Source: Clostridia bacterium
Lineage (GTDB): Bacteria; Bacillota; Clostridia; Oscillospirales; CAG-272
Length of the DNA stretch: 64,000 nt
Assembly (NCBI GenBank): GCA_017453205.1
Contig: JAFTKO010000014.1
Coordinates: 1 to 64,000, forward strand
Reading direction: 5' to 3'
Part shown: one piece after another, positions 25,655 to 34,870 of the stretch
How positions within the stretch are numbered: position 1 is the stretch's first letter
Layout of the letters: every line of letters begins with the position of its first letter
Program-made: the position numbers and the translations under genes
Notes under the pieces: model-generated
What the model was told of the DNA's origin: nothing
Databases searched by the model: none
What the model saw: the letters and a program-made list of their open reading frames with translations, nothing else

Positions 25655-25703
25655 AAGCGAAATGCAGATGGATACGGAAAAACACCCGCCCTGCATTTCG
25701 CTT
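25655..25703 (-). terminator. Hairpin after the CdaR-type gene
   Basis: Perfect 13-bp arms aagcgaaatgcag (25655-25667) and ctgcatttcgctt (25691-25703) with a 23-nt loop, 26 bp after the stop at 25729. On the minus strand it is followed by ctgtactgttttt. Probable terminator. Confidence 0.6.
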
Positions 25704-25728
25704 TCAGCCGTCATAAAATCGTCATATG

Positions 25729-26814
25729 TCAGAACTTAATGGGTTTGGAGTTGAGGTACTTTTTGACCATGAGCGCGACCTTAAAGGTGATGGCGTGCTC
25801 AAATTCGCGCAGGTCAAGCCCCGTCAGCTTACGGATCTTTTCCAAACGATAGACCAACGTGTTTCTGTGCACAAACAGCTTTCTCGAGGTTTCGGAAACA
25901 TTGAGGTTGTTCTCAAAGAAGCACTGAATGGTCATCAGCGTCTCGCGGTCAAGCGACTCGAGGCTTCCCTTTTTAAATACCTCTTGCAGGAACATCTCGC
26001 ACAGCGTGGTGGGCAACTGATAGATCAAACGACCGATACCGAGGTTCTCATAGCTGATGATGTTCTTTTCGGTCTCGAATACCTTGCCGACCTCCAGTGC
26101 GACCTGTGCCTCTTTATAAGCGCGTGCCAAATCTTTAATGTTCTCGACAATGGTGGAGATACCGATGGAAACCTTGGTGTAGAACTCGGTAGAAAGCGTA
26201 TCGGCGATGTTGGTCGCGATCTTTTCGATGTCGCGGCTCTCGGTGCCGGGCTTGATATCCTTAACCAACACGATGTCATGCTCGCCTACACTGATGACAT
26301 AGTCCTTGGATTTGTCGGGAAACATGTTCTGCAACATCTCAAAGGGCATCATATCGGTCTTGCCGTAGAACTTGATGAGGAAGACGATGCGCATTTCCTC
26401 GGTGTTAAAATGAAGCTCCTTGGACTTGATGTAGATATCGCTGGGCAGAATGTTGTCCAGAATGATATTTTTGATAAAGGATCCCTTATCGTATTTTTCA
26501 TCGTAAAGATTTTTGATGTTGCCGAGCGAGATGGCAAGCAGCTTGGACATCTTCTCCGCCATTTTATCCTCACCCTCGACAAATACGATATAATCGGTCT
26601 TGGGACCGTTGGTCATGGGACGGTAGGTATAGCCGCCGTTGGTGATGACGTCGCTCGTATAATTGAGCTCGTCGCGGACACCCTGGCGGATCTCACCGAT
26701 CTTGACCAATTCCGAGCAAGCGATGATCACACCGTTTTCGTCGATAACACCGATGACGCGATCGATCGCATCCTTCATTTGATGAATGACACCCTGAAAC
26801 AACCTGTTAGACAT
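25729..26814 (-). CDS. CdaR/PucR-family transcriptional regulator
   Basis: 361 aa. N-terminal sensory region (QMKDAIDRVIGVIDENGVIIACSEL, a CdaR/diacid-recognition-type PAS-like fold), a central GGDEF-like region (STEFYTKVSIGISTIVENIKDLARAYKEAQVALEVG) and a C-terminal PucR helix-turn-helix (CFFENNLNVSETSRKLFVHRNTLVYRLEKIRKLTGLD). Family members respond to sugar acids or other carboxylates. It is not next to a transport or catabolic gene, so the regulon is not evident. ATG 26814 has GAGAAAGAA upstream, a fair ribosome site. Confidence 0.88.
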   Translation of the reverse strand: MSNRLFQGVIHQMKDAIDRVIGVIDENGVIIACSELVKIGEIRQGVRDELNYTSDVITNGGYTYRPMTNGPKTDYIVFVEGEDKMAEKMSKLLAISLGNIKNLYDEKYDKGSFIKNIILDNILPSDIYIKSKELHFNTEEMRIVFLIKFYGKTDMMPFEMLQNMFPDKSKDYVISVGEHDIVLVKDIKPGTESRDIEKIATNIADTLSTEFYTKVSIGISTIVENIKDLARAYKEAQVALEVGKVFETEKNIISYENLGIGRLIYQLPTTLCEMFLQEVFKKGSLESLDRETLMTIQCFFENNLNVSETSRKLFVHRNTLVYRLEKIRKLTGLDLREFEHAITFKVALMVKKYLNSKPIKF

Positions 26815-27012
26815 TTTCTTTCTCCTCTGTTTTTGTTATTGAAAAAATAGGGGTTGTAAAAAACTACTTGTATTTTACACCATTTTTTGTATTTTTTCAA
26901 TAGGTATTTTAATATTTTTTATAAATTTTTTTATTTTTTTCGGACATTTTGCATATCACGTCAAATTTTTCGTCATTTTTTACGAAAATTTAACGAAATG
27001 TCGTGACAGAAA

Positions 27013-27771
27013 TCACTCGGAAAGCTCCAACTCATACACCAAACAAGCCAAAACGAACGATGCCGCGGTCTCGGTACGCAGGATGCGTTTGCCCAGCCCC
27101 ACGGGAAAAAGTCCTGCTTTGATCGCCGCCTCGGCCTCTCCGAGCGAGAACCCGCCCTCACTGCCGATGATCACCGACACCGTGGGAGCCACGTCCGTCG
27201 GGAGCTTTTGGCGCAAGGTCTTGAGCACCTCGGGCAACGGTTGCGTACCATCCCCCTCATAGCAAAACAGTGGGATGTCAGCCTTCCCCGCCTCGGCGAT
27301 CGCATCGGCAAAGCGCACCGTTGAGTGCACCTCGGGGATCACTCCCCTACCGCTCTGCTTTGCCGCCTCCAAGGCGATGCGGCGGCGTCTTTCCACCTTT
27401 TTCTCCTCGGCTCCGTCCTTGGCGCGCACCACACATCTCTCACTTTCAAAGGTAGTCAGCTCCGCGGCTCCGCACTCCACCGCCTTTTGGATCACACTGT
27501 CCAGCTTGTCTCCCTTGGGGAGCGCTTGATAGACATGGACATGATACGGCGGCTCGGTGTCACACTTGACCGTGGACAGCACGCGTGCCTGTACACAGTC
27601 GGGCAAAAAGGCGATCAGCTCGCACTCATATTCGTATTTTTGCATATCGCAAACCGTGATGTGCTCCCCCGCCGCCATCCGCAAGGAACGCGAAATGTGG
27701 TGGGCATCATCGCCCGTGAGCGTCACAACACCGTCCGCGATACGGTCCTTGCTGACGAAAAATCTCGGCAT
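27013..27771 (-). CDS. rsmE: 16S rRNA (uracil1498-N3)-methyltransferase
   Basis: 252 aa, normal length. RsmE methylates N3 of U1498 in 16S rRNA using S-adenosylmethionine. Seen: an N-terminal PUA-like domain (GDDAHHISRSLRMAAGEHITVCD), then a SPOUT-fold domain with the cofactor knot motifs VIIGSEGGFSLGEAE and LGKRILRTETAASFVLACLVYELE. No truncation. ATG 27771 follows GAGGGG. A good promoter lies at 27801-27829. The CdaR-type gene follows after 198 AT-rich bases that may hold a separate promoter. Confidence 0.95.
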   Translation of the reverse strand: MPRFFVSKDRIADGVVTLTGDDAHHISRSLRMAAGEHITVCDMQKYEYECELIAFLPDCVQARVLSTVKCDTEPPYHVHVYQALPKGDKLDSVIQKAVECGAAELTTFESERCVVRAKDGAEEKKVERRRRIALEAAKQSGRGVIPEVHSTVRFADAIAEAGKADIPLFCYEGDGTQPLPEVLKTLRQKLPTDVAPTVSVIIGSEGGFSLGEAEAAIKAGLFPVGLGKRILRTETAASFVLACLVYELELSE

Positions 27772-27800
27772 AAACCCCTCGCAAAATTCAGATTGCTTTT

Positions 27801-27829
27801 ATTATACTACAAAATACCCAATTCGTCAA
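27801..27829 (-). promoter_or_regulatory. Promoter of rsmE
   Basis: Minus strand TTGACG (27829-27824), 17-bp spacer, TATAAT (27806-27801), about 30 bp before ATG 27771. Confidence 0.75.
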
Positions 27830-28018
27830 TAGGTTTTTTGTATTTTTTGTCATTAAAAAAAGCATTTTTTACAAGTTTTGGAGAACCCTGCCGTAAAATA
27901 TCCATAGAAAAGCCAAACAACGCAAACAGTTTGCACATTTTGACCGCTTGTTTTTTTCCTTTTGTGTGCAGCGCTTTAAAATTTGACATTTAGTTTGACA
28001 ATTATTTTTTAAAAGCTA

Positions 28019-28047
28019 TTGCAATTTTGCTCCGAAAGGTGTATAAT
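28019..28047 (+). promoter_or_regulatory. Promoter of the thiamine operon
   Basis: TTGCAA (28019-28024), 17-bp spacer, TATAAT (28042-28047). The start near 28053 is just before the TPP riboswitch. Confidence 0.8.
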
Positions 28048-28063
28048 GTTATCTACAATAAAA

Positions 28064-28165
28064 CAGAGGGGAGCTTGATGAGTATATTTACTCGGACAGG
28101 CTGAGAGGAAGGTATGACCTTCGACCCATGAACCTGATTTGGATAATGCCAACGTAGGGATGCCT
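28064..28165 (+). ncRNA. TPP (THI-box) riboswitch
   Basis: All conserved THI-box blocks are present in order: a GGGGAGC opening, GGCTGAGA (28099-28106), GACCC, GAACCTGAT, GGATAATGCC and CGTAGGGA. P3 (aggaaggta-tgaccttc) is short but intact. Thiamine pyrophosphate binding would favour the terminator at 28186-28220 and stop synthesis of the thi operon. Confidence 0.96.
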
Positions 28166-28185
28166 AAGCATAAGTGTATTTTAAC

Positions 28186-28220
28186 GGGAAGTTACCAAAA
28201 CAGGTGGCTTCCCTTTTTGT
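28186..28220 (+). terminator. Riboswitch-controlled terminator
   Basis: Arms gggaagttacc and ggtggcttccc form 11 pairs (two G-T) around aaaaca, followed by TTTTTGTTAT. It lies between the riboswitch and thiS, the expected place for a transcriptional expression platform. Confidence 0.9.
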
Positions 28221-28240
28221 TATACTTCGGAGGTGAAAGC

Positions 28241-28435
28241 ATGGTAAAAATCAATGGAAAAAGTCTTGATATTGCGGGCAAGACACTTGCGGAATATCTG
28301 GAAACAACAGACTATGACGCAAAACGGATCGCGGTAGAACGCAATGAGGAAATTATCCCGAAATCACAGTATGGTCAAACCTTGCTGACGGATGGGGACA
28401 GTGTCGAAATCGTTAGTTTTGTCGGAGGCGGCTAA
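28241..28435 (+). CDS. thiS: Sulfur carrier protein ThiS
   Basis: 64 aa, a beta-grasp fold ubiquitin-like protein. It ends in the required GG-type tail (VSFVGGG), which ThiF adenylates and which then carries sulfur as a thiocarboxylate for thiazole formation. ATG 28241 follows GGAGG at 7 nt, so the longer frame running through the terminator is not used. The stop at 28435 is one base before the thiF GTG start. Confidence 0.93.
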   Translation: MVKINGKSLDIAGKTLAEYLETTDYDAKRIAVERNEEIIPKSQYGQTLLTDGDSVEIVSFVGGG

Positions 28436-28436
28436 A

Positions 28437-29072
28437 GTGATACCGACGAAAGAGGAAATGCAAAAAGCGCTCAGGGATCGTAACGGAAAGGATTTGCAGG
28501 ATAAATTTTTTTCCGCAACCGTTGCGGTTTGCGGACTTGGCGGGCTGGGCTCGAACATTGCCATAGCGCTTGCCCGCGCAGGAATCGGAAAGCTCATCTT
28601 GATTGACTTTGATCAAGTGGATATCACGAATCTCCACCGTCAGCAGTATAAGGCATCTCAAATCGGCAGATATAAAACCGACGCGCTTTCCGAAAATCTG
28701 TCGGAGATCGCACCGTATGTAAAAATTCAAACACATACGGAACGAATGACAGAAAATAATGCCGTAGCGCTTCTGAGGGATGCCGATATCATCTGTGAGG
28801 CATTTGACCATCCGGAAGCCAAAGCAATGCTTACCGACATTGTTTTAGACCAAATGCGCGAAAAATATTTGATTGCGGCATCCGGCATGGCAGGACTCGG
28901 TAATGCAAACAACATAAAAACAAGACGTATCACAAAACAATTCTATCTCTGCGGAGACGAGATCAGCGATGTCAATGACGGGATAGGGCTTGTATCCTCC
29001 CGCGTTATGCTTTGCGCCGCGCATCAAGCACACATGGTTTTGCGCATTTTGGCAGATAATTTTGATACATAA
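28437..29072 (+). CDS. thiF: ThiS adenylyltransferase ThiF (short clostridial type)
   Basis: 211 aa. E1-like Rossmann domain with the ATP loop VCGLGGLGSNIAIALARAG, the DFDQVD acidic motif and the NLHRQQY segment. It activates the ThiS C-terminus with ATP. The protein is shorter than E. coli ThiF and lacks the CxxC zinc pairs, as in the family-2 ThiF of Clostridia. GTG 28437 is chosen because GGAGG lies 8 nt before it and thiS ends just upstream. Confidence 0.9.
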   Translation: MIPTKEEMQKALRDRNGKDLQDKFFSATVAVCGLGGLGSNIAIALARAGIGKLILIDFDQVDITNLHRQQYKASQIGRYKTDALSENLSEIAPYVKIQTHTERMTENNAVALLRDADIICEAFDHPEAKAMLTDIVLDQMREKYLIAASGMAGLGNANNIKTRRITKQFYLCGDEISDVNDGIGLVSSRVMLCAAHQAHMVLRILADNFDT

Positions 29073-29095
29073 TATATGGAAAGTAGGATTATGAA

Positions 29096-29866
29096 ATGAA
29101 CAACGATCAGCTTATCATTGGCGGACATCAATTCAATTCCCGTTTCATTCTCGGATCGGGAAAATATTCACTCAACCTAATTGAAGCGGCGGTCAGAGAC
29201 GCGGGTGCGGAGATCATCACGCTTGCGGTCCGTCGAGCAAACACGAAAGACCGCGAAAACATCCTTGATTTTATCCCGAAAGGGGTCACACTGCTTCCCA
29301 ATACCAGTGGAGCCAGGACTGCTGAGGAAGCGGTACGCATTGCCCGCCTTGCAAGAGAGCTTGGGTGCGGTAATTTTGTAAAGATCGAGATCATGCGCGA
29401 TTCCAAATATTTGCTCCCCGACAATCAAGAAACGATCAAAGCGACCGAGCTCCTTGCCAAGGATGGCTTTGTTGTCATGCCGTATATGTATCCCGATCTG
29501 AATGTTGCCCGTGACCTTGTAAATGCCGGAGCCGCTACCATTATGCCGCTCGCTTCTCCCATCGGTTCCAACAAAGGGCTTGCTACCAAGGACTTTATTC
29601 AAATTCTCATTGATGAGATCGACCTCCCCATTATTGTTGATGCGGGTATCGGCAGACCTTCACAGGCTTGCGAAGCCATGGAAATGGGCGCGGCTGCGAT
29701 CATGGCGAATACCGCACTTGCCACGGCAGGCGACATCCCCATGATGGCATCCGCCTTTCGGCAAGCCATTGAAGCAGGACGCAAGGCATATCTTTCGGGG
29801 CTTGGCAGAGTGCTGACACGTGGCGCATCGGCATCCGATCCTTTAACCGGATTTCTGCGCGATTAA
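29096..29866 (+). CDS. thiG: Thiazole synthase
   Basis: 256 aa, full length. It builds the thiazole phosphate from deoxyxylulose 5-phosphate, dehydroglycine and ThiS-thiocarboxylate. Seen: FILGSGKYS near the N-terminus, the Schiff-base Lys in FVKIEIM, and the phosphate-binding [24 protein letters not shown] segment of its TIM barrel. Positioned between thiF and thiH, its usual partner. An AAAGTAGG sequence precedes ATG. Confidence 0.96.
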   Translation: MNNDQLIIGGHQFNSRFILGSGKYSLNLIEAAVRDAGAEIITLAVRRANTKDRENILDFIPKGVTLLPNTSGARTAEEAVRIARLARELGCGNFVKIEIMRDSKYLLPDNQETIKATELLAKDGFVVMPYMYPDLNVARDLVNAGAATIMPLASPIGSNKGLATKDFIQILIDEIDLPIIVDAGIGRPSQACEAMEMGAAAIMANTALATAGDIPMMASAFRQAIEAGRKAYLSGLGRVLTRGASASDPLTGFLRD

Positions 29867-29877
29867 GGAGCAGACAT

Positions 29878-31131
29878 ATGGAAAATCAATTTTTTGTCGA
29901 CTCGGAGAATTTGTCTCCCAAAGCACTCCAAAAAAAGCATCAGCTTGAAACCGATCCCTCAACCCGTAAAAATCATATGGAATATTTGCCCGGCATGGAG
30001 ATCATTGCGTCGGATGTCTGTGCAAATGTGATGGAACATATGAGAGCCTATGACCACACAGTCTATACCGCAAAAGAAGTAAAGGCGGCGCTCGAGCACC
30101 AGACTTGTACGATTGAGGATTTCAAGGCATTGCTGTCTCCCGCGGCGGAACCGTTTTTGGAACAGATGGCACAAAAGGCGAGAATGGAAACAAGCAAGCA
30201 TTTTGGGAACACCGTTTATTTGTTCACTCCTCTTTACATAGCAAATTACTGCGAAAACTACTGTGTTTACTGCGGCTTTAACTGCTACAACCATATCCAA
30301 CGTATGAAGCTGAGTATGCAGCAGATCGAACGTGAAATGAAAGTCATTGCCGACAGCGGTATGGAGGAGATCTTAATTCTCACAGGAGAGAGCCGTGGAC
30401 AGAGCGACGTAAATTATATTGGTGAAGCCTGTAAGCTGGCAAGAAAGTATTTCCGTATGGTGGGACTTGAGATCTATCCCGTCAATACCGATGAATACCG
30501 TTATCTGCACGAGTGCGGCGCGGATTATGTAACCGTCTTTCAAGAAACATACGACACCGATCAATATGAGCAATTGCACCTCCTCGGTCATAAGCGTGTG
30601 TGGCCGTATCGTTTTGACGCACAGGAGCGTGCATTGCGCGGCGGTATGCGCGGCGTTGCATTCTCGGCACTTTTAGGACTTTCCGACTTCCGCAAGGATG
30701 CCCTTGCAAGTGCATTGCATGTTTACTTTTTGCAACGCAAATATCCTCATGCCGAAATGTCGCTGTCTTGTCCCCGTCTCCGTCCCATCATCAACAACGA
30801 TAAAATAAATCCCCGTGATGTGCATGAAAAACAGCTTTGTCAGATCCTCTGCGCATACCGCATCTTCCTGCCCTTTGTGGGGATCACAGTATCCTCCCGT
30901 GAGAGTGCGGAGTTCCGCAACGGTATCGTAAAAATTGCCGCCACAAAGGTTTCCGCAGGTGTATCTACGGGGATCGGCGACCACGAAAGCAAGTACAGCG
31001 GAACGGAGTCGAACGAGGTTGCGGGCGACGAGCAATTTGAAATCGATGACAGCCGCAGTCTTGAAGCCATGTATAAGGATATTGCCGATGAAGGACTGCA
31101 ACCCGTCTTGAACGATTACCTGTATGTGTAA
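29878..31131 (+). CDS. thiH: 2-iminoacetate synthase (radical SAM)
   Basis: 417 aa. Cleaves tyrosine to give dehydroglycine (2-iminoacetate) for ThiG. The radical SAM cluster motif CENYCVYC is at about residue 124-131, followed by GFNCYNHIQR, and GESRGQSDVNYI as the SAM-contacting GE-type motif. The C-terminal BATS-domain region (VSAGVSTGIGDHESKYSGTES) matches ThiH. Its use instead of the oxygen-dependent ThiO supports an anaerobic life. 11 bp after thiG. Confidence 0.96.
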   Translation: MENQFFVDSENLSPKALQKKHQLETDPSTRKNHMEYLPGMEIIASDVCANVMEHMRAYDHTVYTAKEVKAALEHQTCTIEDFKALLSPAAEPFLEQMAQKARMETSKHFGNTVYLFTPLYIANYCENYCVYCGFNCYNHIQRMKLSMQQIEREMKVIADSGMEEILILTGESRGQSDVNYIGEACKLARKYFRMVGLEIYPVNTDEYRYLHECGADYVTVFQETYDTDQYEQLHLLGHKRVWPYRFDAQERALRGGMRGVAFSALLGLSDFRKDALASALHVYFLQRKYPHAEMSLSCPRLRPIINNDKINPRDVHEKQLCQILCAYRIFLPFVGITVSSRESAEFRNGIVKIAATKVSAGVSTGIGDHESKYSGTESNEVAGDEQFEIDDSRSLEAMYKDIADEGLQPVLNDYLYV

Positions 31132-31142
31132 GGAGAACCCCC

Positions 31143-31778
31143 ATGAAAAATTTTGACTCAACACTTTATTTTATTACCGACAGCACAAGTTTTTGGGAAG
31201 AAGAATTTTTGCGCCGTGTGGAAAAAGCGTTAAAGGGCGGTGCTACGCTCTTACAGCTTCGCGAGAAGGACAGAACAACCAGAGAATACATCTATCTTGC
31301 CGAGAAAGTTCACGCGCTGACAAGAAAATACCGTGTCCCGCTCATCATTGACGACCGTATCGACGTAGCAATGGCTACAGGAGCCGAGGGCGTGCATCTT
31401 GGGCAGAGCGATATGCCGATTGCAATCGCACGTAAAATCCTCGGAGATGATGTTATCATCGGTGCAACCGCAAAAACCGTGCCACAGGCACTTGAAGCCT
31501 ATGAACAAGGTGCGGATTATCTTGGAGTGGGGGCCATCTACCCCACCACCACAAAGGTCAAAACCGTTTTGACCTCAACCGAAACCCTTGATGCGATCTG
31601 CCGTGCCGTCCCCATTCCCGTAAACGCCATCGGAGGACTCAACAAAAACAATGTGCAAGTATTGAAAGGGATCGATATTGCGGGCTTTTGCGTCGTATCG
31701 GCAATTATGAAAGCGGAGGATCCAAAGGCAGAAGCCAAAGCTTTGCTTGCGCTTGCAAAGGAACTGACAAATAAATAA
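31143..31778 (+). CDS. thiE: Thiamine-phosphate synthase
   Basis: 211 aa. Joins HMP pyrophosphate with thiazole phosphate to give thiamine phosphate. TIM-barrel motifs: LQLREKDRTTREY, DDRIDVAMATGAEGVHLGQSDMP, GADYLGVGAIYPTTTK and VNAIGGLN (phosphate binding). 11 bp after thiH with a good AGGAG ribosome site. Confidence 0.96.
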   Translation: MKNFDSTLYFITDSTSFWEEEFLRRVEKALKGGATLLQLREKDRTTREYIYLAEKVHALTRKYRVPLIIDDRIDVAMATGAEGVHLGQSDMPIAIARKILGDDVIIGATAKTVPQALEAYEQGADYLGVGAIYPTTTKVKTVLTSTETLDAICRAVPIPVNAIGGLNKNNVQVLKGIDIAGFCVVSAIMKAEDPKAEAKALLALAKELTNK

Positions 31779-31914
31779 TCAAAGGTATTGTTCCGACAGA
31801 ACATTACTTAATTCCACACAGATAGAAAAACAATTTGAAAAATAGCGGCAGACCGGGGGCACCACTCTCTGTCGCTCAACAAAAATAATGCCAATCATCT
31901 TGAAGGAGTAAAAA

Positions 31915-32712
31915 ATGAGAACAGCATTATCAATTGCGGGAAGTGATTCCAGCGGAGGCGCCGGTATTCAAGCAGATTTGAAAACAATGACGCTAAACGG
32001 TGTTTATGCCATGAGCGCGATCACAGCACTGACGGCACAAAACACGACCGGCGTAAGCGCAATTCAGGAGGTAACTCCGAAATTTTTAGCACAACAAATA
32101 GACGCGGTGTTTGAGGATATTCATCCCGATGCCGTAAAGATCGGTATGGTCAGCTCGGTTGAGCTGATCAAGACCATTGCGGAAAGATTGAAATATTACA
32201 AAGCGAAAAATGTTGTTGTGGATACCGTCATGGTCTCCACCAGCGGAGCAAGACTCATCGGTGAGGATGCGATCGATATTTTAAAAAATGAGTTGCTTCC
32301 CCTTGCAACCGTCGTTACCCCCAATATCCCCGAGGCAGAGGTGTTGGCGGGAATATCCGTCCGCAACAAAAATGATATGGTCCATGCGGCACAAATCATC
32401 GGCAATACCTATCATTGTGCCGTTCTTTGTAAGGGCGGTCACAGCATCAATGATGCCAATGACCTTCTTTATGCGAACAGTCGGTGTCATTGGTTCAAGG
32501 GAAAACGAATCGACAATCCCAATACCCACGGGACAGGCTGTACACTGTCGTCTGCCATCGCCGCCAATCTTGCCAAAGGCTATGATCTTGCATCCTCGGT
32601 ACAAAAAGCCAAAGATTATATTTCCGGTGCACTTGCCGCTATGCTCGATCTCGGGCACGGGTCGGGTCCGATGAACCATACTTTTGATTTGAACAGTCGG
32701 TTCGCCGAATAA
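31915..32712 (+). CDS. thiD: Hydroxymethylpyrimidine/phosphomethylpyrimidine kinase
   Basis: 265 aa. Phosphorylates HMP and HMP-phosphate with ATP. Ribokinase-fold motifs: AGSDSSGGAGIQADLKTM at the start, VTPNIPEAEVLAG, and the anion-hole/base segment NTHGTGCTLSSAIAANLA near the end. GAAGGAG precedes ATG. It follows thiE by 136 bp, in which an imperfect hairpin (agcggcaga/tctgtcgct, about 31843-31875) lies. No T-run, so it need not stop transcription. Confidence 0.96.
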   Translation: MRTALSIAGSDSSGGAGIQADLKTMTLNGVYAMSAITALTAQNTTGVSAIQEVTPKFLAQQIDAVFEDIHPDAVKIGMVSSVELIKTIAERLKYYKAKNVVVDTVMVSTSGARLIGEDAIDILKNELLPLATVVTPNIPEAEVLAGISVRNKNDMVHAAQIIGNTYHCAVLCKGGHSINDANDLLYANSRCHWFKGKRIDNPNTHGTGCTLSSAIAANLAKGYDLASSVQKAKDYISGALAAMLDLGHGSGPMNHTFDLNSRFAE

Positions 32713-32736
32713 TTTGCTTGAAAGGAACCAAACCAT

Positions 32737-34041
32737 ATGAGAGACTATACCACACAAATGGATGCCGCAAAGCGTGGCATCATCACGCCCGAAATGAAGG
32801 CAGTCGCAAAAAAAGAATATCGCACGGCGGAGGAGATCAAGGAACTGGTAGCCAAAGGACAGGTCGTTATTTGCGCAAACAAATTACATACTTGTTTGGA
32901 ACCGAACGGCGTCGGCTCCATGCTCCGCACAAAGATCAATGTCAACCTCGGCGTATCTCGCGATTGCAAGGATTACGATATCGAAATGCAAAAAGTCATG
33001 GCGGCGGTCAATATGGGCGCTGAGGCAATTATGGATCTTTCCTCCCACGGCAATACACAGCCTTTCCGCCAAAAGCTGACGCGGGAGTGCCCCGCCATGA
33101 TCGGCACCGTTCCCGTCTACGACAGCGTCATCCATTATCAGAGAGACCTTGCCACGCTTACCGCTAAGGATTTTATCGATGTGGTAAGGCTTCATGCGGA
33201 GGACGGCGTGGATTTTGTCACCCTCCATTGCGGTATCACGCGCAAGACCATCGAACAAATCAAAAAGCATAAGAGAAAGATGAACATTGTCTCCCGCGGA
33301 GGTTCTCTTGTGTTTGCTTGGATGTGTATGACGGGACAGGAAAACCCCTTTTACGAATATTTTGATGAGATCCTTGAAATATGCCGCGCGTATGATGTTA
33401 CGATTTCGCTCGGGGACGCTTGCCGTCCCGGCTGTCTTGCCGATGCAAGCGATGTATGCCAAATCGAAGAGCTTGTTAGGCTCGGGGAGCTTACCAAGCG
33501 TGCGTGGGCAAGAGATGTGCAGGTCATGGTGGAGGGACCCGGGCATATGCCGCTCGATCAAATCGAGGCAAACACGAAGCTTCAACAGACAATTTGCATG
33601 GGCGCTCCGTTCTACGTGCTCGGTCCCATCGTCACAGATATTGCTCCGGGTTACGATCATATTACCTCTGCCATTGGCGGCGCCGTTGCGGCATCGTCGG
33701 TTGCGGCATTTCTTTGTTATGTCACTCCCGCCGAGCATTTGGCACTTCCGAACGTGGAGGACGTAAAGCAAGGAATTATCGCCTCTCGGATAGCGGCTCA
33801 TGCGGCGGACATTGCAAAAAAGGTCCCCCATGCAAGAGACCTTGACGATGCAATGGCTGATGCAAGAAGAACCTTTGATTGGGAAAAGCAATGGGAATGC
33901 GCCCTCGATCCCGAGACCGCAAAGCGGATCCGTGATGAAAGGAAACCGGAGCATGAGGATAGCTGCTCCATGTGTGGTAAATTCTGTGCCGTCAGAAGCA
34001 TGAACAAAGCTTTGATGGGCGAATACATAGACATTTTATAA
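32737..34041 (+). CDS. thiC: Phosphomethylpyrimidine synthase
   Basis: 434 aa. Radical SAM enzyme that rearranges aminoimidazole ribotide to HMP phosphate. The TIM barrel carries GADAIMDLS-like [14 protein letters not shown] and [13 protein letters not shown]. The C-terminal cluster motif CSMCGKFC (about residues 415-422) is the unusual CxxCx4C arrangement of ThiC, close to the C-terminus. Last gene of the operon, followed by a terminator. Confidence 0.97.
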   Translation: MRDYTTQMDAAKRGIITPEMKAVAKKEYRTAEEIKELVAKGQVVICANKLHTCLEPNGVGSMLRTKINVNLGVSRDCKDYDIEMQKVMAAVNMGAEAIMDLSSHGNTQPFRQKLTRECPAMIGTVPVYDSVIHYQRDLATLTAKDFIDVVRLHAEDGVDFVTLHCGITRKTIEQIKKHKRKMNIVSRGGSLVFAWMCMTGQENPFYEYFDEILEICRAYDVTISLGDACRPGCLADASDVCQIEELVRLGELTKRAWARDVQVMVEGPGHMPLDQIEANTKLQQTICMGAPFYVLGPIVTDIAPGYDHITSAIGGAVAASSVAAFLCYVTPAEHLALPNVEDVKQGIIASRIAAHAADIAKKVPHARDLDDAMADARRTFDWEKQWECALDPETAKRIRDERKPEHEDSCSMCGKFCAVRSMNKALMGEYIDIL

Positions 34042-34066
34042 TTGCTTGGTGCACGGATTCGATATA

Positions 34067-34093
34067 AAGAGGCTGACCTAAAATCAGCCTCTT
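34067..34093. terminator. Bidirectional terminator between thiC and trpA
   Basis: Arms aagaggctga and tcagcctctt (10 bp, 7-nt loop) with T-rich flanks on both strands. Confidence 0.9.
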
Positions 34094-34099
34094 ATCATT

Positions 34100-34870
34100 T
34101 TATTTTAACGCCTCCTTCATGGACTTCACATACGCTCCGACATACTTTGGCGCATCCTTGCCGTACTTCTCAAGCAGCTTGATAATTGCTGAGCCGACAA
34201 TGGCACCGTCGGAGATATCCGCCATTTTCCTTGCCTGCTCGGGTGTGGAAATTCCAAAGCCGATGGCACACGGGATATCGGTATTTTGGCGAACCACCTT
34301 TACAATGGAGGCAAGATCGGTCTTGATCTCACTTCTCATGCCCGTTACGCCGAGACTGGAAACGATATACAAAAAGCCTTCTGCCTCCTTGGCGATCATG
34401 GCAATGCGGTTTTCGGACGTGGGTGCGATGAGGGAGACCAAGTCCACACCGTATTCGCGGCAGATCGGCAAAAATTCTTCCTTTTCCTCAAAGGGCAGGT
34501 CGGGCAGGATCAGCCCGTCGATCTCAATGTCACGGCAAGTGGAAATGAAGCGCTCCGCCCCGTAGGAGAACACCACATTGGCATAGGTCATGAATACCAT
34601 GGGAACCTTGACATCCTTACGAAGCTCCTTTACAAATTTGAAAATCTTATCGGTCGTAACACCGCCGTTGAGTGCACGAAGATTAGCGCCTTGAATGACA
34701 GGCCCCTCGGCGGTAGGATCGGAGAACGGGATACCAAGCTCGATGAGATCGGCGCCGTTTTCCACAGCGGCACGGACCACGGCGGCGGTCGTCTCGAGAT
34801 TGGGATCACCGCAGGTGATAAAGGCGATGAACGCCTTGCCGTTTTCAAATGCGTTTTTGATCTTACTCAT
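34100..34870 (-). CDS. trpA: Tryptophan synthase alpha chain
   Basis: 256 aa from ATG 34870. Cleaves indole-glycerol phosphate to indole within the alpha2beta2 complex. Seen: the catalytic Glu region [20 protein letters not shown], the loop ...[13 protein letters not shown] with the catalytic Asp, and the phosphate site GFGIST plus [18 protein letters not shown]. The start overlaps the end of trpB by 8 bp, with a GGGGAGGA ribosome site inside trpB, indicating translational coupling. Confidence 0.97.
   Translation of the reverse strand: MSKIKNAFENGKAFIAFITCGDPNLETTAAVVRAAVENGADLIELGIPFSDPTAEGPVIQGANLRALNGGVTTDKIFKFVKELRKDVKVPMVFMTYANVVFSYGAERFISTCRDIEIDGLILPDLPFEEKEEFLPICREYGVDLVSLIAPTSENRIAMIAKEAEGFLYIVSSLGVTGMRSEIKTDLASIVKVVRQNTDIPCAIGFGISTPEQARKMADISDGAIVGSAIIKLLEKYGKDAPKYVGAYVKSMKEALK

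Noticed and set aside
27807-27989. Short minus-strand frame upstream of rsmE
   Set aside because: It overlaps the rsmE promoter and has Lys/Phe-rich low-complexity translation.
31843-31875. Hairpin before thiD as a terminator or second riboswitch
   Set aside because: Imperfect stem, no T-run and no THI-box motifs.
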